From: Halomonas colorata
GTDB lineage: Bacteria; Pseudomonadota; Gammaproteobacteria; Pseudomonadales; Halomonadaceae
DNA length: 64,000 bases
Assembly: GCF_014897985.1 (NCBI RefSeq)
Contig: NZ_JABUZA010000005.1
Location: 62,001-126,000 of the forward strand
Reading direction: 5' to 3'
Positions 27,419 to 36,763 of this stretch are shown piece by piece (within the stretch, counting starts at the first letter, position 1; each line of letters begins with the position of its first letter). The position numbers and the translations under genes are program-made. Below the pieces are notes generated by a model. It did not search any database. It was given only the letters and a program-made list of their open reading frames with translations, and was not told where the DNA came from.

Positions 27419-28426
27419 TCATCGGATGGTGCCGCGAGTGTTGCTGTGATCCGGTATGCCTACCCCTTGATGAAGTGCATCCATCAGCGATGCACGAAAC
27501 GTCAGGCCATGGCTTAACTCTGGAAATTCGCGGTAGCTGGCCTGTATGCCGTGAACCTGTTGAAGCCGTTCGGCAAGCTTTTCGGTTGAGTCGGTGGGAA
27601 CACTCGCGACGCGCCGCAGATGTGCCTGCACCCGTGGGTTACTCATATCGCGGTGGCGGGTATCGCGTGCGCGTTCGCCGCCGCCCATGCTTAACAGAAC
27701 ACGCGCTGGACGACCGGAGTTGTTAGCAGTAAACCGGCGCTCGGGTTCGCCCAACAGGGCGCCATCGGCCCACCAGAGCGAAGGGCTGCCCGCGGCATAA
27801 GTACTGAAGGCGCCGGTACGGGTATACAGTGTATGCAGTGCAAAAAGCCCACCCAGTGAATGGCCCCACAGCGTTTGCTGCGTTGTATCCGTTTTGACAC
27901 GCGTGGCGATTTCCGGGCGTATCTGGCGCTCAATCGTCTCTAAAAAGGCATTCGCACCGCCGCCTCGGCGCTCTGGTGGTGTCTCGGCGTTATCATCAGG
28001 TAAAGCGCTAAAGGTGTAATCCCGCATGCGCGCCGGATCGATGCGCAGGTCATTGGCGTAGCCTAAAAATACTAAGACAGGCGGGGTCGTTTGCAAGGCA
28101 AGCTCTTTGAGCAGGTCCGTATCGAACTCCATCAGGGCAGCGTTGCCATCCAGCATCCAGAACGCCGGAAAACCGGCCTCGGGGGCAGCCCCCGTCGGGA
28201 TGGCGAGCGTCACGCGCCAGTGGCGTTCATCATCTGCGCTTGCAACGCTAAAGCGCTCAAAACGATAATCATCAAGCGATTCATCCAGCACGGTATGCGC
28301 TAGCGACATGGTAGGCTCACGTTGCTGTGCCACTGCAGCGGTACTCCCAAAACAGGTAAGCGCCAGGGTAAGAGCCGCCCCTAACAGGTGCGGCAAGCGA
28401 TAGGTTTTGTAAGGGGTTAACAGCAT
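27419..28426 (-). CDS. Exported alpha/beta-hydrolase, probable siderophore esterase
   Basis: A 335-residue exported hydrolase with signal peptide MLLTPYKTYRLPHLLGAALTLALTCFGSTAAVA. The nucleophile elbow is GHSLGG in TLWGHSLGGLFALHTLYT, and the likely catalytic histidine is in FPELSHGLTF. The family (PF00756-type, IroE/BesA/PfeE-like) hydrolyses ester bonds of catecholate siderophores to release iron. It is sandwiched between a FepA-like receptor (11 bases upstream) and a YncE-like protein, which supports that role. Its substrate is inferred, not shown. Confidence 0.82.
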   Translation of the reverse strand: MLLTPYKTYRLPHLLGAALTLALTCFGSTAAVAQQREPTMSLAHTVLDESLDDYRFERFSVASADDERHWRVTLAIPTGAAPEAGFPAFWMLDGNAALMEFDTDLLKELALQTTPPVLVFLGYANDLRIDPARMRDYTFSALPDDNAETPPERRGGGANAFLETIERQIRPEIATRVKTDTTQQTLWGHSLGGLFALHTLYTRTGAFSTYAAGSPSLWWADGALLGEPERRFTANNSGRPARVLLSMGGGERARDTRHRDMSNPRVQAHLRRVASVPTDSTEKLAERLQQVHGIQASYREFPELSHGLTFRASLMDALHQGVGIPDHSNTRGTIR

Positions 28427-28437
28427 ACGCAGCCCGT

Positions 28438-30669
28438 TTAGAAGTCCATATTCAGCGACATGAAGTAGGCTCGTCCCGGCTCGTTATAGGTGGCAGCACC
28501 AGAGCCAAGGCCCGTGTTTTCACGATAGAGGCGCTCGTTGAATAGATTCTCAACCCCTGCGCCCAGGCGTAGGTCATTGGTCAGATAGTATTGGGCGCTC
28601 AACCCCCAAACGCTGTAGGGGCCCCTTACGCTAAGCTCTTCACCTGATTGCGGAGCCCCGCTGATGCTGCGCGTCGGAGGCGTCTGTTTGCCATACCAGG
28701 TGCCCTTGAAAAGCACGGAAAGGTCGGCGGTTGCCCACCAGTCAAACGAGGTATTGAGCGTGTACTCGGGAACAATGGAAAGCGGCTGGCCGGTTTGCTT
28801 GTTTTTATTCTCTACCATATAGGTAAAGTTGTTGTTCCAACTGAGCGTGTTGCCATTGTCGCCTATCAAGGGGATCCGCAGGTTGCCTTCCAGGCCGCTT
28901 ACCACCGCCTTGGAAGCGTTCTGCCACTGGAAAACACCGCCATTGTCGGACACCGTTCGGCCCACTTCATCCAGGCCTGCCTGAATACGATTGTCGTAAT
29001 CGTTATGGAAGTAGGTCAGTGACGTGTGGTAGCCGTTATCGGCCCACTCAATGCCGATCTCCTTGTTCAAGCTGATTTCCGGGTCAAGGTCGCTGTTGCC
29101 CTGAACGTAACACCCGCCGCCGCTGTTGCCCGTGTAGCCAAAGGGGCAGCCATAACCACGGGTATAATAGAGATAGTTATCGTTGGCCTGATAAAGATTG
29201 GGCGCTTTAAAGGCTCGCGCAATACCGCCTTTCAAAGTGACGGTATCCGTGGCGTGAAACTGAGTATTCAGGCTGGGGCTCACGTGATTGCCGAACTGGC
29301 TATGGTGATCCAGACGTACACCGGGCGTTACGATCCAGCGCTCGCCCAGGTAGATATTGTCTTCTACAAAGACGGCGGTTGTCTGTGCGTCTGCTTTGCC
29401 ATCCTGATTGCTTGAGTCGATTCCTGGCACCGAATCGCCCCAGTTGACGGCGCCTTGAACAGCGTACGCGTCCTCAAGGCGACTATCTTGATGTTCGAAA
29501 CCCACGGTCCAGACGTGTTCATTGCCGGCTAACTGGGTTGGAAGATTCACCTCGCCATCGAGCCGGTAATTGCGCAGCCTGGAGGTCGACCAATCCTGAT
29601 CGTTACTGATACTCCCTTCCGGGCCCCCGGCCAGGCCTTCGTCCAAACGTGCATTATTGGTGCCTTCAAAGCCGAGCGTTAAGCGCGATGTATTCTCGCC
29701 CCAGTTACCTCGGTGGGTGAGTGAGACGGTATTGCGATACATCCGGTTGGTTTCCGCGCCGCCATTGGCAAGCTCGGTGAGCAGGTCGGTGCCATCGACT
29801 CGAACGGCGCGGTCTCCTGCGTAAATATTACCCTGGCGGCTAGTGCCAGCCTCAAGCTCGATCACATTAGCGTCGTTCACATCCCAGCGTAGCAGGCCGT
29901 TGATATCGCGATTTCGAACGCCTTCGCGTCCGGCTGGCGGTGTGGCATCCGGAGTTGAGGCGAAGTCAGCGTTAACATCCAGCGAGTCGGCATCGGTGCG
30001 TGCGACGTTGCCATAAAGTCGAAACGAGAGGTTCTCCAGCAGCGGCCCGGTGAGAACGAATCCCGCACGCTGCGTGTCGCCTTCGGCACTATCTTCCGGT
30101 AGGCGCCCATACAGATTTACAGAACCGCTGAACGTATCAGAGGGCTGCTTGGTAATAATATTAACAACACCGCCAGAGGCGCCAGAGCCATAGCGGGCAG
30201 CGGCTGGCCCGCGCAGCACTTCGATGCGCTCGACGGCCTCGGCGGGCACCCAGTTGGTGTCGCCACGGGTGTTGCGTTCACCGCTGCGGCCCATGCGCAC
30301 TGAGTTACGCGAGCCGACCGGCCTGCCGTCGATCAGTACCAGAGTGTTTTCAGGCCCCATGCCGCGCAAATCGATTTGACGGTTGTTGCCGTACTGGCCT
30401 GAGGCGGTATTGCCGGTTAGGTTTACCCCTGGCATGGTTCTTATCAATTCGGAAAGGTCGTTGGCGGGTGGGCGTTGCTCGATATCGTCGGCGGTAATCG
30501 TCGATGCTCCCAATGCCTGGCTTGCAATGGCTTCAGCGGTCACATAGAGCGTGTCGAATGCCTTTTCGTCACTAGTGTGTTCCTGGGCGAAAAGCGGGTT
30601 TGAAAGGGCCAGGGCAACAGCAAGGGAAAGCGAAGAAAGCGCATATGGCGCCGACAAAGTGCGAGGCAT
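28438..30669 (-). CDS. TonB-dependent receptor, FepA/PfeA-like catecholate siderophore receptor
   Basis: A 743-residue outer-membrane receptor. After the signal peptide (MPRTLSAPYALSSLSLAVALALSNPLFAQ) comes a TonB-box-like FDTLYVTAE, then the plug domain with LIRTMPGVNLTGNTASGQYGNNRQIDLRGMGPENTLVLIDGRPVGSRNSVRMGRSGERNTRGDTNWVPAEAVERIEVLRGPAAARYGSGASGGVVNIITK, then a beta-barrel ending AATYNEPGRAYFMSLNMDF, very like the FepA C-terminus. It should import ferric enterobactin or a similar catecholate. GGGAG precedes the ATG and a Fur-box-like site lies about 90 bases upstream. First gene of a three-gene operon. Confidence 0.92.
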   Translation of the reverse strand: MPRTLSAPYALSSLSLAVALALSNPLFAQEHTSDEKAFDTLYVTAEAIASQALGASTITADDIEQRPPANDLSELIRTMPGVNLTGNTASGQYGNNRQIDLRGMGPENTLVLIDGRPVGSRNSVRMGRSGERNTRGDTNWVPAEAVERIEVLRGPAAARYGSGASGGVVNIITKQPSDTFSGSVNLYGRLPEDSAEGDTQRAGFVLTGPLLENLSFRLYGNVARTDADSLDVNADFASTPDATPPAGREGVRNRDINGLLRWDVNDANVIELEAGTSRQGNIYAGDRAVRVDGTDLLTELANGGAETNRMYRNTVSLTHRGNWGENTSRLTLGFEGTNNARLDEGLAGGPEGSISNDQDWSTSRLRNYRLDGEVNLPTQLAGNEHVWTVGFEHQDSRLEDAYAVQGAVNWGDSVPGIDSSNQDGKADAQTTAVFVEDNIYLGERWIVTPGVRLDHHSQFGNHVSPSLNTQFHATDTVTLKGGIARAFKAPNLYQANDNYLYYTRGYGCPFGYTGNSGGGCYVQGNSDLDPEISLNKEIGIEWADNGYHTSLTYFHNDYDNRIQAGLDEVGRTVSDNGGVFQWQNASKAVVSGLEGNLRIPLIGDNGNTLSWNNNFTYMVENKNKQTGQPLSIVPEYTLNTSFDWWATADLSVLFKGTWYGKQTPPTRSISGAPQSGEELSVRGPYSVWGLSAQYYLTNDLRLGAGVENLFNERLYRENTGLGSGAATYNEPGRAYFMSLNMDF

Positions 30670-30754
30670 TGAGGGTAACTCCCTAAAGCGTGGATATTGG
30701 CTGAAGCAAGCAAAGCGAATACGTTGACGGCTAAACGCAAAATGTAATGCTAAT

Positions 30755-30775
30755 TTAAATGATAATCGTTTTCAA
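30755..30775 (-). promoter_or_regulatory. Candidate Fur box of the siderophore operon
   Basis: AAATGATAATCGTTTTCAAT resembles the Fur hexamer array (GATAAT, spacer, then GTTTTC for ATTATC). It lies about 86 bases upstream of the receptor start. Iron repression is expected for this gene class; the match is imperfect. Confidence 0.6.
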
Positions 30776-30781
30776 TATCGA

Positions 30782-30797
30782 ATTAGTATTTACTAAT
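30782..30797. promoter_or_regulatory. Palindrome next to the Fur-like site
   Basis: ATTAGTATTTACTAAT is a 7-2-7 inverted repeat a few bases from the Fur-like site. It could be a second operator for the receptor or for the divergent elaA gene. Seen in sequence; no regulator is encoded beside it. Confidence 0.4.
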
Positions 30798-30928
30798 GCC
30801 GTGACCAGTACTGCCGGAGGTAGCTGCGGAAAGGGATGCTCATCTGCCTCGCTGTGATAGCCCGTCACTTACTTGTCTGTATAATCGGCTTTTAATAAAC
30901 GACATCCTGTTCAAGAGAGAAGGCCGGT

Positions 30929-31387
30929 ATGCCGCTATGTTTTCACTGGGCGCGTTTTGATGAGCTGAGCACCCGCGCGTTTTACGAGATCGTCAAAGCG
31001 CGTGTAATGGTGTTTGTGGTAGAGCAACAGTGTGCCTACCAGGAAGTAGACGAATTGGATCCTCTAGCCTGGCATCTTACCGCTACGGTTGAAGGGGAGC
31101 TGGCGGCGTATATCCGTGTGGTGGGGCCGGGGGATAAATTCGCCGAGCCTTCCATTGGCCGGGTGATGACCCTTAACGCTTTCCGGGGCTGTCAATATGG
31201 CCGCGAGCTGATGGCGGAGGCGATTCGTTTTACCGAGCAAACCTATCCGGACCTGGGTATCAAGATTGGCGCACAAGTCTATTTGAACGCTTTCTACGAG
31301 TCGTTTGGGTTCGAGCGCATGAGTGAGCCCTACGATGAAGACGGCATACCGCATATTGATATGGTCAAACCCGCCCCTCACGCTTAA
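30929..31387 (+). CDS. elaA: ElaA-like GNAT acetyltransferase
   Basis: A 152-residue protein matching ElaA throughout: YEIVKARVMVFVVEQQCAYQEVDELDPLAWHL, then the acetyl-CoA site IGRVMTLNAFRGCQYGRELMAEAIRF, then IKIGAQVYLNAFYESFGFERMSEPYDEDGIPHIDM. Substrate unknown. GAAGGCCGGT precedes the ATG. It lies 27 bases before bluB and is divergent from the siderophore operon. Confidence 0.9.
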   Translation: MPLCFHWARFDELSTRAFYEIVKARVMVFVVEQQCAYQEVDELDPLAWHLTATVEGELAAYIRVVGPGDKFAEPSIGRVMTLNAFRGCQYGRELMAEAIRFTEQTYPDLGIKIGAQVYLNAFYESFGFERMSEPYDEDGIPHIDMVKPAPHA

Positions 31388-31414
31388 ACCACAACGCAAC
31401 TGGAGTTGACCCCC

Positions 31415-32134
31415 GTGACCGCCTCAGATGACTCCTTTACAGAGAGTGAACGCCACGGGCTTTATCGCGCCATTTATGAGCGTCGTGACGTGCGCTCACA
31501 GTTTCTTCCCGACCCGATTCCAGCTGACGTGCTGGCGCGTCTACTGCAGGCCGCGCACCACGCACCTTCGGTTGGATTCATGCAGCCATGGGATTTCATT
31601 GTCATTGAAAGTCGTGAGGTCAGGACATCGATTTTGGCACTATTTGAGCAGGCCAATGAAAAAGCTGTCGAACGCTTTACCGGTGAGCGCAAGAATCTTT
31701 ATAAAGGCCTCAAGCTTCAGGGCATTCTGGAAAGTCCGCTCAATCTCTGTATTACCTGCGATCGCAGCCGTGGTGGCCCTCACGTGTTGGGGCGCGACAG
31801 CATCATGGAGACCGATCTGTTCAGCACTTGCCTGGCGGTGCAGAACCTGTGGCTGGCGGCGCGGGCAGAAGGCGTTGGGGTAGGTTGGGTAAGTGTTCTT
31901 GACCAAACTCAGTTGAGCGCAGCTCTCAACCTGCCCGAGCATGTTTATCCCGTGGCGTATCTTTGCCTTGGCTATGTCAACGAGTTTCTGGATCAGCCTG
32001 AGCTTGAAACCAAGGGTTGGCGCTCGCGATTGCCACTCAGTGAGCTGGTACATGGCGATACTTGGGGAGGGACGCTTATTAATGAGTTGCTTGAAGCGGC
32101 GTTAAATGAGCAGTCTGGCGGGAAAAGCGTTTGA
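31415..32134 (+). CDS. bluB: 5,6-dimethylbenzimidazole synthase
   Basis: A 239-residue flavin-destructase of the nitroreductase fold. It converts reduced FMN and oxygen to 5,6-dimethylbenzimidazole, the lower ligand of vitamin B12. Diagnostic segments are RRDVRSQFLPDPIP, QAAHHAPSVGFMQPWDFIVIES, DRSRGGPHVLGRDSIMETDLFSTCLAVQNLWLAARAEGVGVGWVSVLD and AYLCLGYV. An in-frame TTG at 31406 abuts the TGGAG site, so the GTG at 31415 is the better start. No other cobalamin gene or cobalamin riboswitch is seen here. Confidence 0.92.
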   Translation: MTASDDSFTESERHGLYRAIYERRDVRSQFLPDPIPADVLARLLQAAHHAPSVGFMQPWDFIVIESREVRTSILALFEQANEKAVERFTGERKNLYKGLKLQGILESPLNLCITCDRSRGGPHVLGRDSIMETDLFSTCLAVQNLWLAARAEGVGVGWVSVLDQTQLSAALNLPEHVYPVAYLCLGYVNEFLDQPELETKGWRSRLPLSELVHGDTWGGTLINELLEAALNEQSGGKSV

Positions 32135-32222
32135 CGTCGCGTTAAGAGCACGTTCACCTCTCTAGTGATTGACGATATATGTCATTACCATGTCTGCTTT
32201 TGCTAAATATTCTGGAAACCGT

Positions 32223-32699
32223 ATGCACGATGCGATCACCATTGAGCGCCTGAACGCTGATAGTCCGCATGTCCTTGATGTTACGCAATGGATGTTTACG
32301 GCCTGGGGACACCTGAATCCAGAGAAGACACTTCAGGACGCCATTGAAGAAACCATTTCCGAGTGCGGTGCCGTAGGCGTGCCGTCTATTTTTGTTGCTA
32401 TGCAAGGCGATATGCCGGTAGGTACCGCCAGCCTGGTTGCCGATGATATGAGCATTCGCTCTGAGTTAACTCCCTGGCTTGCTTCGGTGTTCGTACTGCC
32501 TGGGTCACGCGGGCGCGGGATTGCTTCCGCACTGATAAAGCGTGTGGAAGTCGAGGCACAGGCAAATGACATTCGCAGGTTTTACCTCTACACGCCGGAC
32601 CAGCAGGCGCTATACCAGCGACTGGGCTGGCAGCCGGTCGAGTGCCTTGAGTACCGGGGAGAAGCTGTGACGTTGATGTCACGCCAGTTTGAGATGTAG
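32223..32699 (+). CDS. GNAT-family N-acetyltransferase
   Basis: About 158 residues with the acetyl-CoA motif LASVFVLPGSRGRGIASALIKRVEVEAQANDIRRFYLYTPDQQALYQRLGWQPVE. The start is uncertain. ATG at 32190 gives 11 more residues but has no ribosome-binding site; ATG at 32223 follows GGAAACC and gives MHDAITIERLNADSP, a usual GNAT beginning. Substrate unknown. It follows bluB by about 90 bases. Confidence 0.82.
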   Translation: MHDAITIERLNADSPHVLDVTQWMFTAWGHLNPEKTLQDAIEETISECGAVGVPSIFVAMQGDMPVGTASLVADDMSIRSELTPWLASVFVLPGSRGRGIASALIKRVEVEAQANDIRRFYLYTPDQQALYQRLGWQPVECLEYRGEAVTLMSRQFEM

Positions 32700-32776
32700 A
32701 CGGCAGATAATTAACGGATGTGCGTAACGCTATCAATACTGACTATCTGCCGCTCGCTAAATAATAGGAAACCACT

Positions 32777-33004
32777 ATGCGACGTTTATTGGTATTGCCC
32801 ACCACGCGTGCGGGCTGGGGCTTATTCATCGCGTTTGTAGCACTGATCGTAATGGGCACTTGGCCGGTGATTGGCTGGGTCAATCGGTCAATCCTGGTGT
32901 TAGGCCTACCCCTGATGGTGGTCTGGAGCTATCTGGTTATTTTTGCCTGCGTGGCGGTTATGTTAGTAGGCAATCGTATTGTCGAGGGGGACAACCATGA
33001 ATAG
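32777..33004 (+). CDS. Small two-helix membrane protein, DUF3311-like, partner of SSS transporter
   Basis: A 75-residue protein with two predicted membrane helices (GWGLFIAFVALIVMGTWPVIGWV and SILVLGLPLMVVWSYLVIFACVAVMLV). AGGAAACCACT precedes the ATG. Its last codons overlap the start of the symporter gene, a layout typical of DUF3311 proteins and SSS transporters. It probably aids assembly or function of that transporter; this is inference from coupling. Confidence 0.8.
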   Translation: MRRLLVLPTTRAGWGLFIAFVALIVMGTWPVIGWVNRSILVLGLPLMVVWSYLVIFACVAVMLVGNRIVEGDNHE

Positions 33005-34511
33005 CGTTTGGCCGCTTTTTATTACGCTAGCTTACGTTGCCATCGTCATGATGATTGGCTTACGCGCCCGCATTAAAGGCGCCAATATGGACAGTCTGGA
33101 GGAGTGGGGCGTTGCCGGACGCAGCATGGGCCCTGTCATGCTCTATCTGCTGATTGCTGCGGGTAGCGTGAGCGCTTACACCTTTATGGGTGCACCGGGC
33201 TGGGCGTATTCTAAAGGCGTGGCGGTCTTTTATGTGGCCACTTACCTGGCCTATCTGGCACTTATCGCCTGGTACTTTGGCCCGAAGGTATGGCAGTTTG
33301 GCGCCGAGTTTGGCCACGTGACCCAGGCAAGCGCTATTGCTGATCGCTATCAGAGCCCTGCGCTGGGTGCGCTTGCGGCACTGGTCATGGCGGTGGGCTC
33401 GGTTGCCTACGCGGTACTGCAAACCATTGGTTCGGCTTACATCCTGTTTGTGATGAGCGGGGGGCTGATACCGATCTGGTTGGGTGTTGTGCTGGTATTG
33501 ACCAGTATTGCCGTCTATTTATACGCCAGCGGGCAGCGAGCCATTGGGCGTACTAATGCGTTCCAGGGCGTGCTGATGCTGATTGTCGCTTGGGCGGTGG
33601 GCATGTGGGCAGTATATAGCGCGACGGGCGGGCTAAGTTTTGCGGGGGTATTTGAGCGCATCCAAGCCGAGCATCCTGAGTTTTTAACGCTGCCAGGCGC
33701 CCGTGAAGACATGACCTACAGCTTTTGGACGACCTCGATTATTGTCTCGATGTTTTCCTTTATGCCCCCGGTATGGACTCAATGGATGAGTGCATCTTCA
33801 GCGCGTACTATCCGGCGAAGCGCTACTTGGCTGCCGACGTATTACGTGGTGATCTTGCCTATGGTGGTGGTGGGCTTTATCGGTATTTTCTCGCTACCCG
33901 AGTTGGTTCGAGCCGATACCGTAGCCCTTGAATATGCCATGCAGCATCTACCGGTGGTACTGGTGGGATTGCTGGGGGCGGGCACTTTGGCGGCTTCTAT
34001 GTCGTCCAGCGAGCCGTTCATACATTCGGTATCGCTTTCATTGAGCAAGGATGTCATTCAGCCGCTGTTAAAGCTTTCGGACGCCACAACCGGTAGGCTT
34101 GCCAGACTCATGATCGTGCCCATTATGGCGCTGGTGATTGCGCCTTTGGCGATTGCCGAGCCGGGTAGTTTGGTGATGATTTTACTAGTGGGATTGGGGT
34201 TTGCATCGCAAGTGCTGCCTGCCTTTATCGGCATGTTCTTCTGGCCTCGCGCGTCACGCCTAGGCGTTATGGCAGGCATTGTGTCAGGCTTTCTGGTAAC
34301 CGTGGCGTTTACCACGTTATGGTCGCATCCGTTGGGTGTGCATGCTGGTTTCTGGGGGCTAATGATCAACTTGCCCGTGTTCATTGGCGTTTCGTTAATG
34401 ACACCGGCGACTAATATCGACGTGATCGAGCGCTTCTTTCGCATTGCGGCGCCGCGTGGGCTGACCCGTCTTGGCAAAGAAAAAACCAGTAGCGGCAGCC
34501 GGTTGAGTTAA
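32997..34511 (+). CDS. Sodium:solute symporter family transporter
   Basis: A 504-residue inner-membrane symporter with about 13 helices. The SSS core shows LEEWGVAGRSMGPVMLYLLIAAGSVSAYTFMGAPGWAYSKG and LVGLLGAGTLAASMSSSEPFIHSVSLSLSKDVIQPL. It takes up an organic solute with sodium; the substrate cannot be fixed. ATG at 32997 overlaps the preceding small gene by eight bases, with GAGGGGG upstream. An in-frame TTG at 32979 is rejected. It converges on the diguanylate cyclase gene. Confidence 0.9.
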   Translation: MNSVWPLFITLAYVAIVMMIGLRARIKGANMDSLEEWGVAGRSMGPVMLYLLIAAGSVSAYTFMGAPGWAYSKGVAVFYVATYLAYLALIAWYFGPKVWQFGAEFGHVTQASAIADRYQSPALGALAALVMAVGSVAYAVLQTIGSAYILFVMSGGLIPIWLGVVLVLTSIAVYLYASGQRAIGRTNAFQGVLMLIVAWAVGMWAVYSATGGLSFAGVFERIQAEHPEFLTLPGAREDMTYSFWTTSIIVSMFSFMPPVWTQWMSASSARTIRRSATWLPTYYVVILPMVVVGFIGIFSLPELVRADTVALEYAMQHLPVVLVGLLGAGTLAASMSSSEPFIHSVSLSLSKDVIQPLLKLSDATTGRLARLMIVPIMALVIAPLAIAEPGSLVMILLVGLGFASQVLPAFIGMFFWPRASRLGVMAGIVSGFLVTVAFTTLWSHPLGVHAGFWGLMINLPVFIGVSLMTPATNIDVIERFFRIAAPRGLTRLGKEKTSSGSRLS

Positions 34512-34528
34512 GTATGGGTAGGCGGTGT

Positions 34529-35971
<1,443 letters not shown>

Positions 35972-35995
35972 GTGCCAGGGCCAGCCTGCAAAATC

Positions 35996-36379
35996 TCAAC
36001 GGCCCTGTTCATCGAATTCGCCGTACTGATATATCAGCGTATCATCCAGATAGACCTGGCCAATCAGATCGATACTGGTGATATAAAGTACCGGATCACT
36101 CCAGTTACCTTCCGGTAACACACCGCGAAACCATACTTGCTGCTGGCCATTTCGTTCCGGTGGGTTGGCAGGAAAGCTAATGGCGTGCCAGACGGGCGTT
36201 GTATTGTTTTGCTGAAGAGTGCCTTGCGTATCAAGAGGGAGGTCGCCCCAATGATATTCCCAGCTATGTAGAGGTTGGGGCGCTGTGTCGGCCTTTAAGG
36301 CACACGAAAGCAGCACTCCAATACAAAGTGTAATGCCCCACAGGATAGCTTTATAGATGCCATACCCACGCAACAACAA
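35996..36379 (-). pseudogene. N-terminal sensor fragment of the diguanylate cyclase, ended by in-frame TGA
   Basis: 127 residues beginning MLLRGYGIYKAILWGITLCIGVLLSCALKADT (signal peptide or anchor, TTG start with AGGA about 8 bases before it). A 7TMR-DISM-like beta-sandwich follows: VWFRGVLPEGNWSDPVLYITSIDLIGQVYLDDTLIYQYGEFDEQGR. The frame ends at TGA (36, 35998-35996 on the minus strand). The codons right after it (DFAGWPWHMVDLPEGF) continue the domain in the same frame. No frameshift is needed, only loss of one stop. Either a real nonsense mutation, a sequencing error, or recoding. Confidence 0.75.
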
Positions 36380-36662
36380 AGTTCTGTTCCTGGTCGCTGT
36401 TATGCGGCTGTTAAACGCATCATCACTGGATAATTCGTAACGATGCTAAAACCCGGCAGGCCAGCCATGATCCGCTGAATAAAAGCGGCTAATGATGCTT
36501 GGCTTAGCAAGGGTAAGAGATCCCTGACGGATTAAAAACCAGCTGATAAACTTCGCCTACACGCGGCAAAAGAAGTTTGTTTCCCTGCGGGCTGTTTAGA
36601 TAGGTATGTATCAATATTTTCTTATTGGGTAAAGTAAAGCAGTTATATGTCACGTTGACTAC
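36380..36662. other. Intergenic stretch without a gene
   Basis: The bases between the interrupted cyclase gene and the paraslipin terminator hold no supported ORF. A T-rich, A-rich composition near 36600-36660 is noted, but I see no clear element beyond the possible promoter of the cyclase gene. Confidence 0.5.
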
Positions 36663-36692
36663 AAAAAAAAGCCGGGCTTATCATTACCCGGC
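36663..36692 (-). terminator. Rho-independent terminator of the nfeD-paraslipin operon
   Basis: On the minus strand GCCGGG and CCCGGC form a six-pair stem around a ten-base loop, followed by eight T residues. It lies about 70 bases past the paraslipin stop. Confidence 0.88.
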
Positions 36693-36763
36693 GCGGTTTG
36701 ATTTAGTTTAAATTAGCGTTGCATGATTTTGCATTAGCGATTTTTGTATTAGTGATTTTTTAT

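Noticed and set aside
35996..35998. Selenocysteine codon in the diguanylate cyclase
   Set aside because: The domain has no redox role and no selenocysteine-insertion-like hairpin was apparent; nonsense mutation is simpler.
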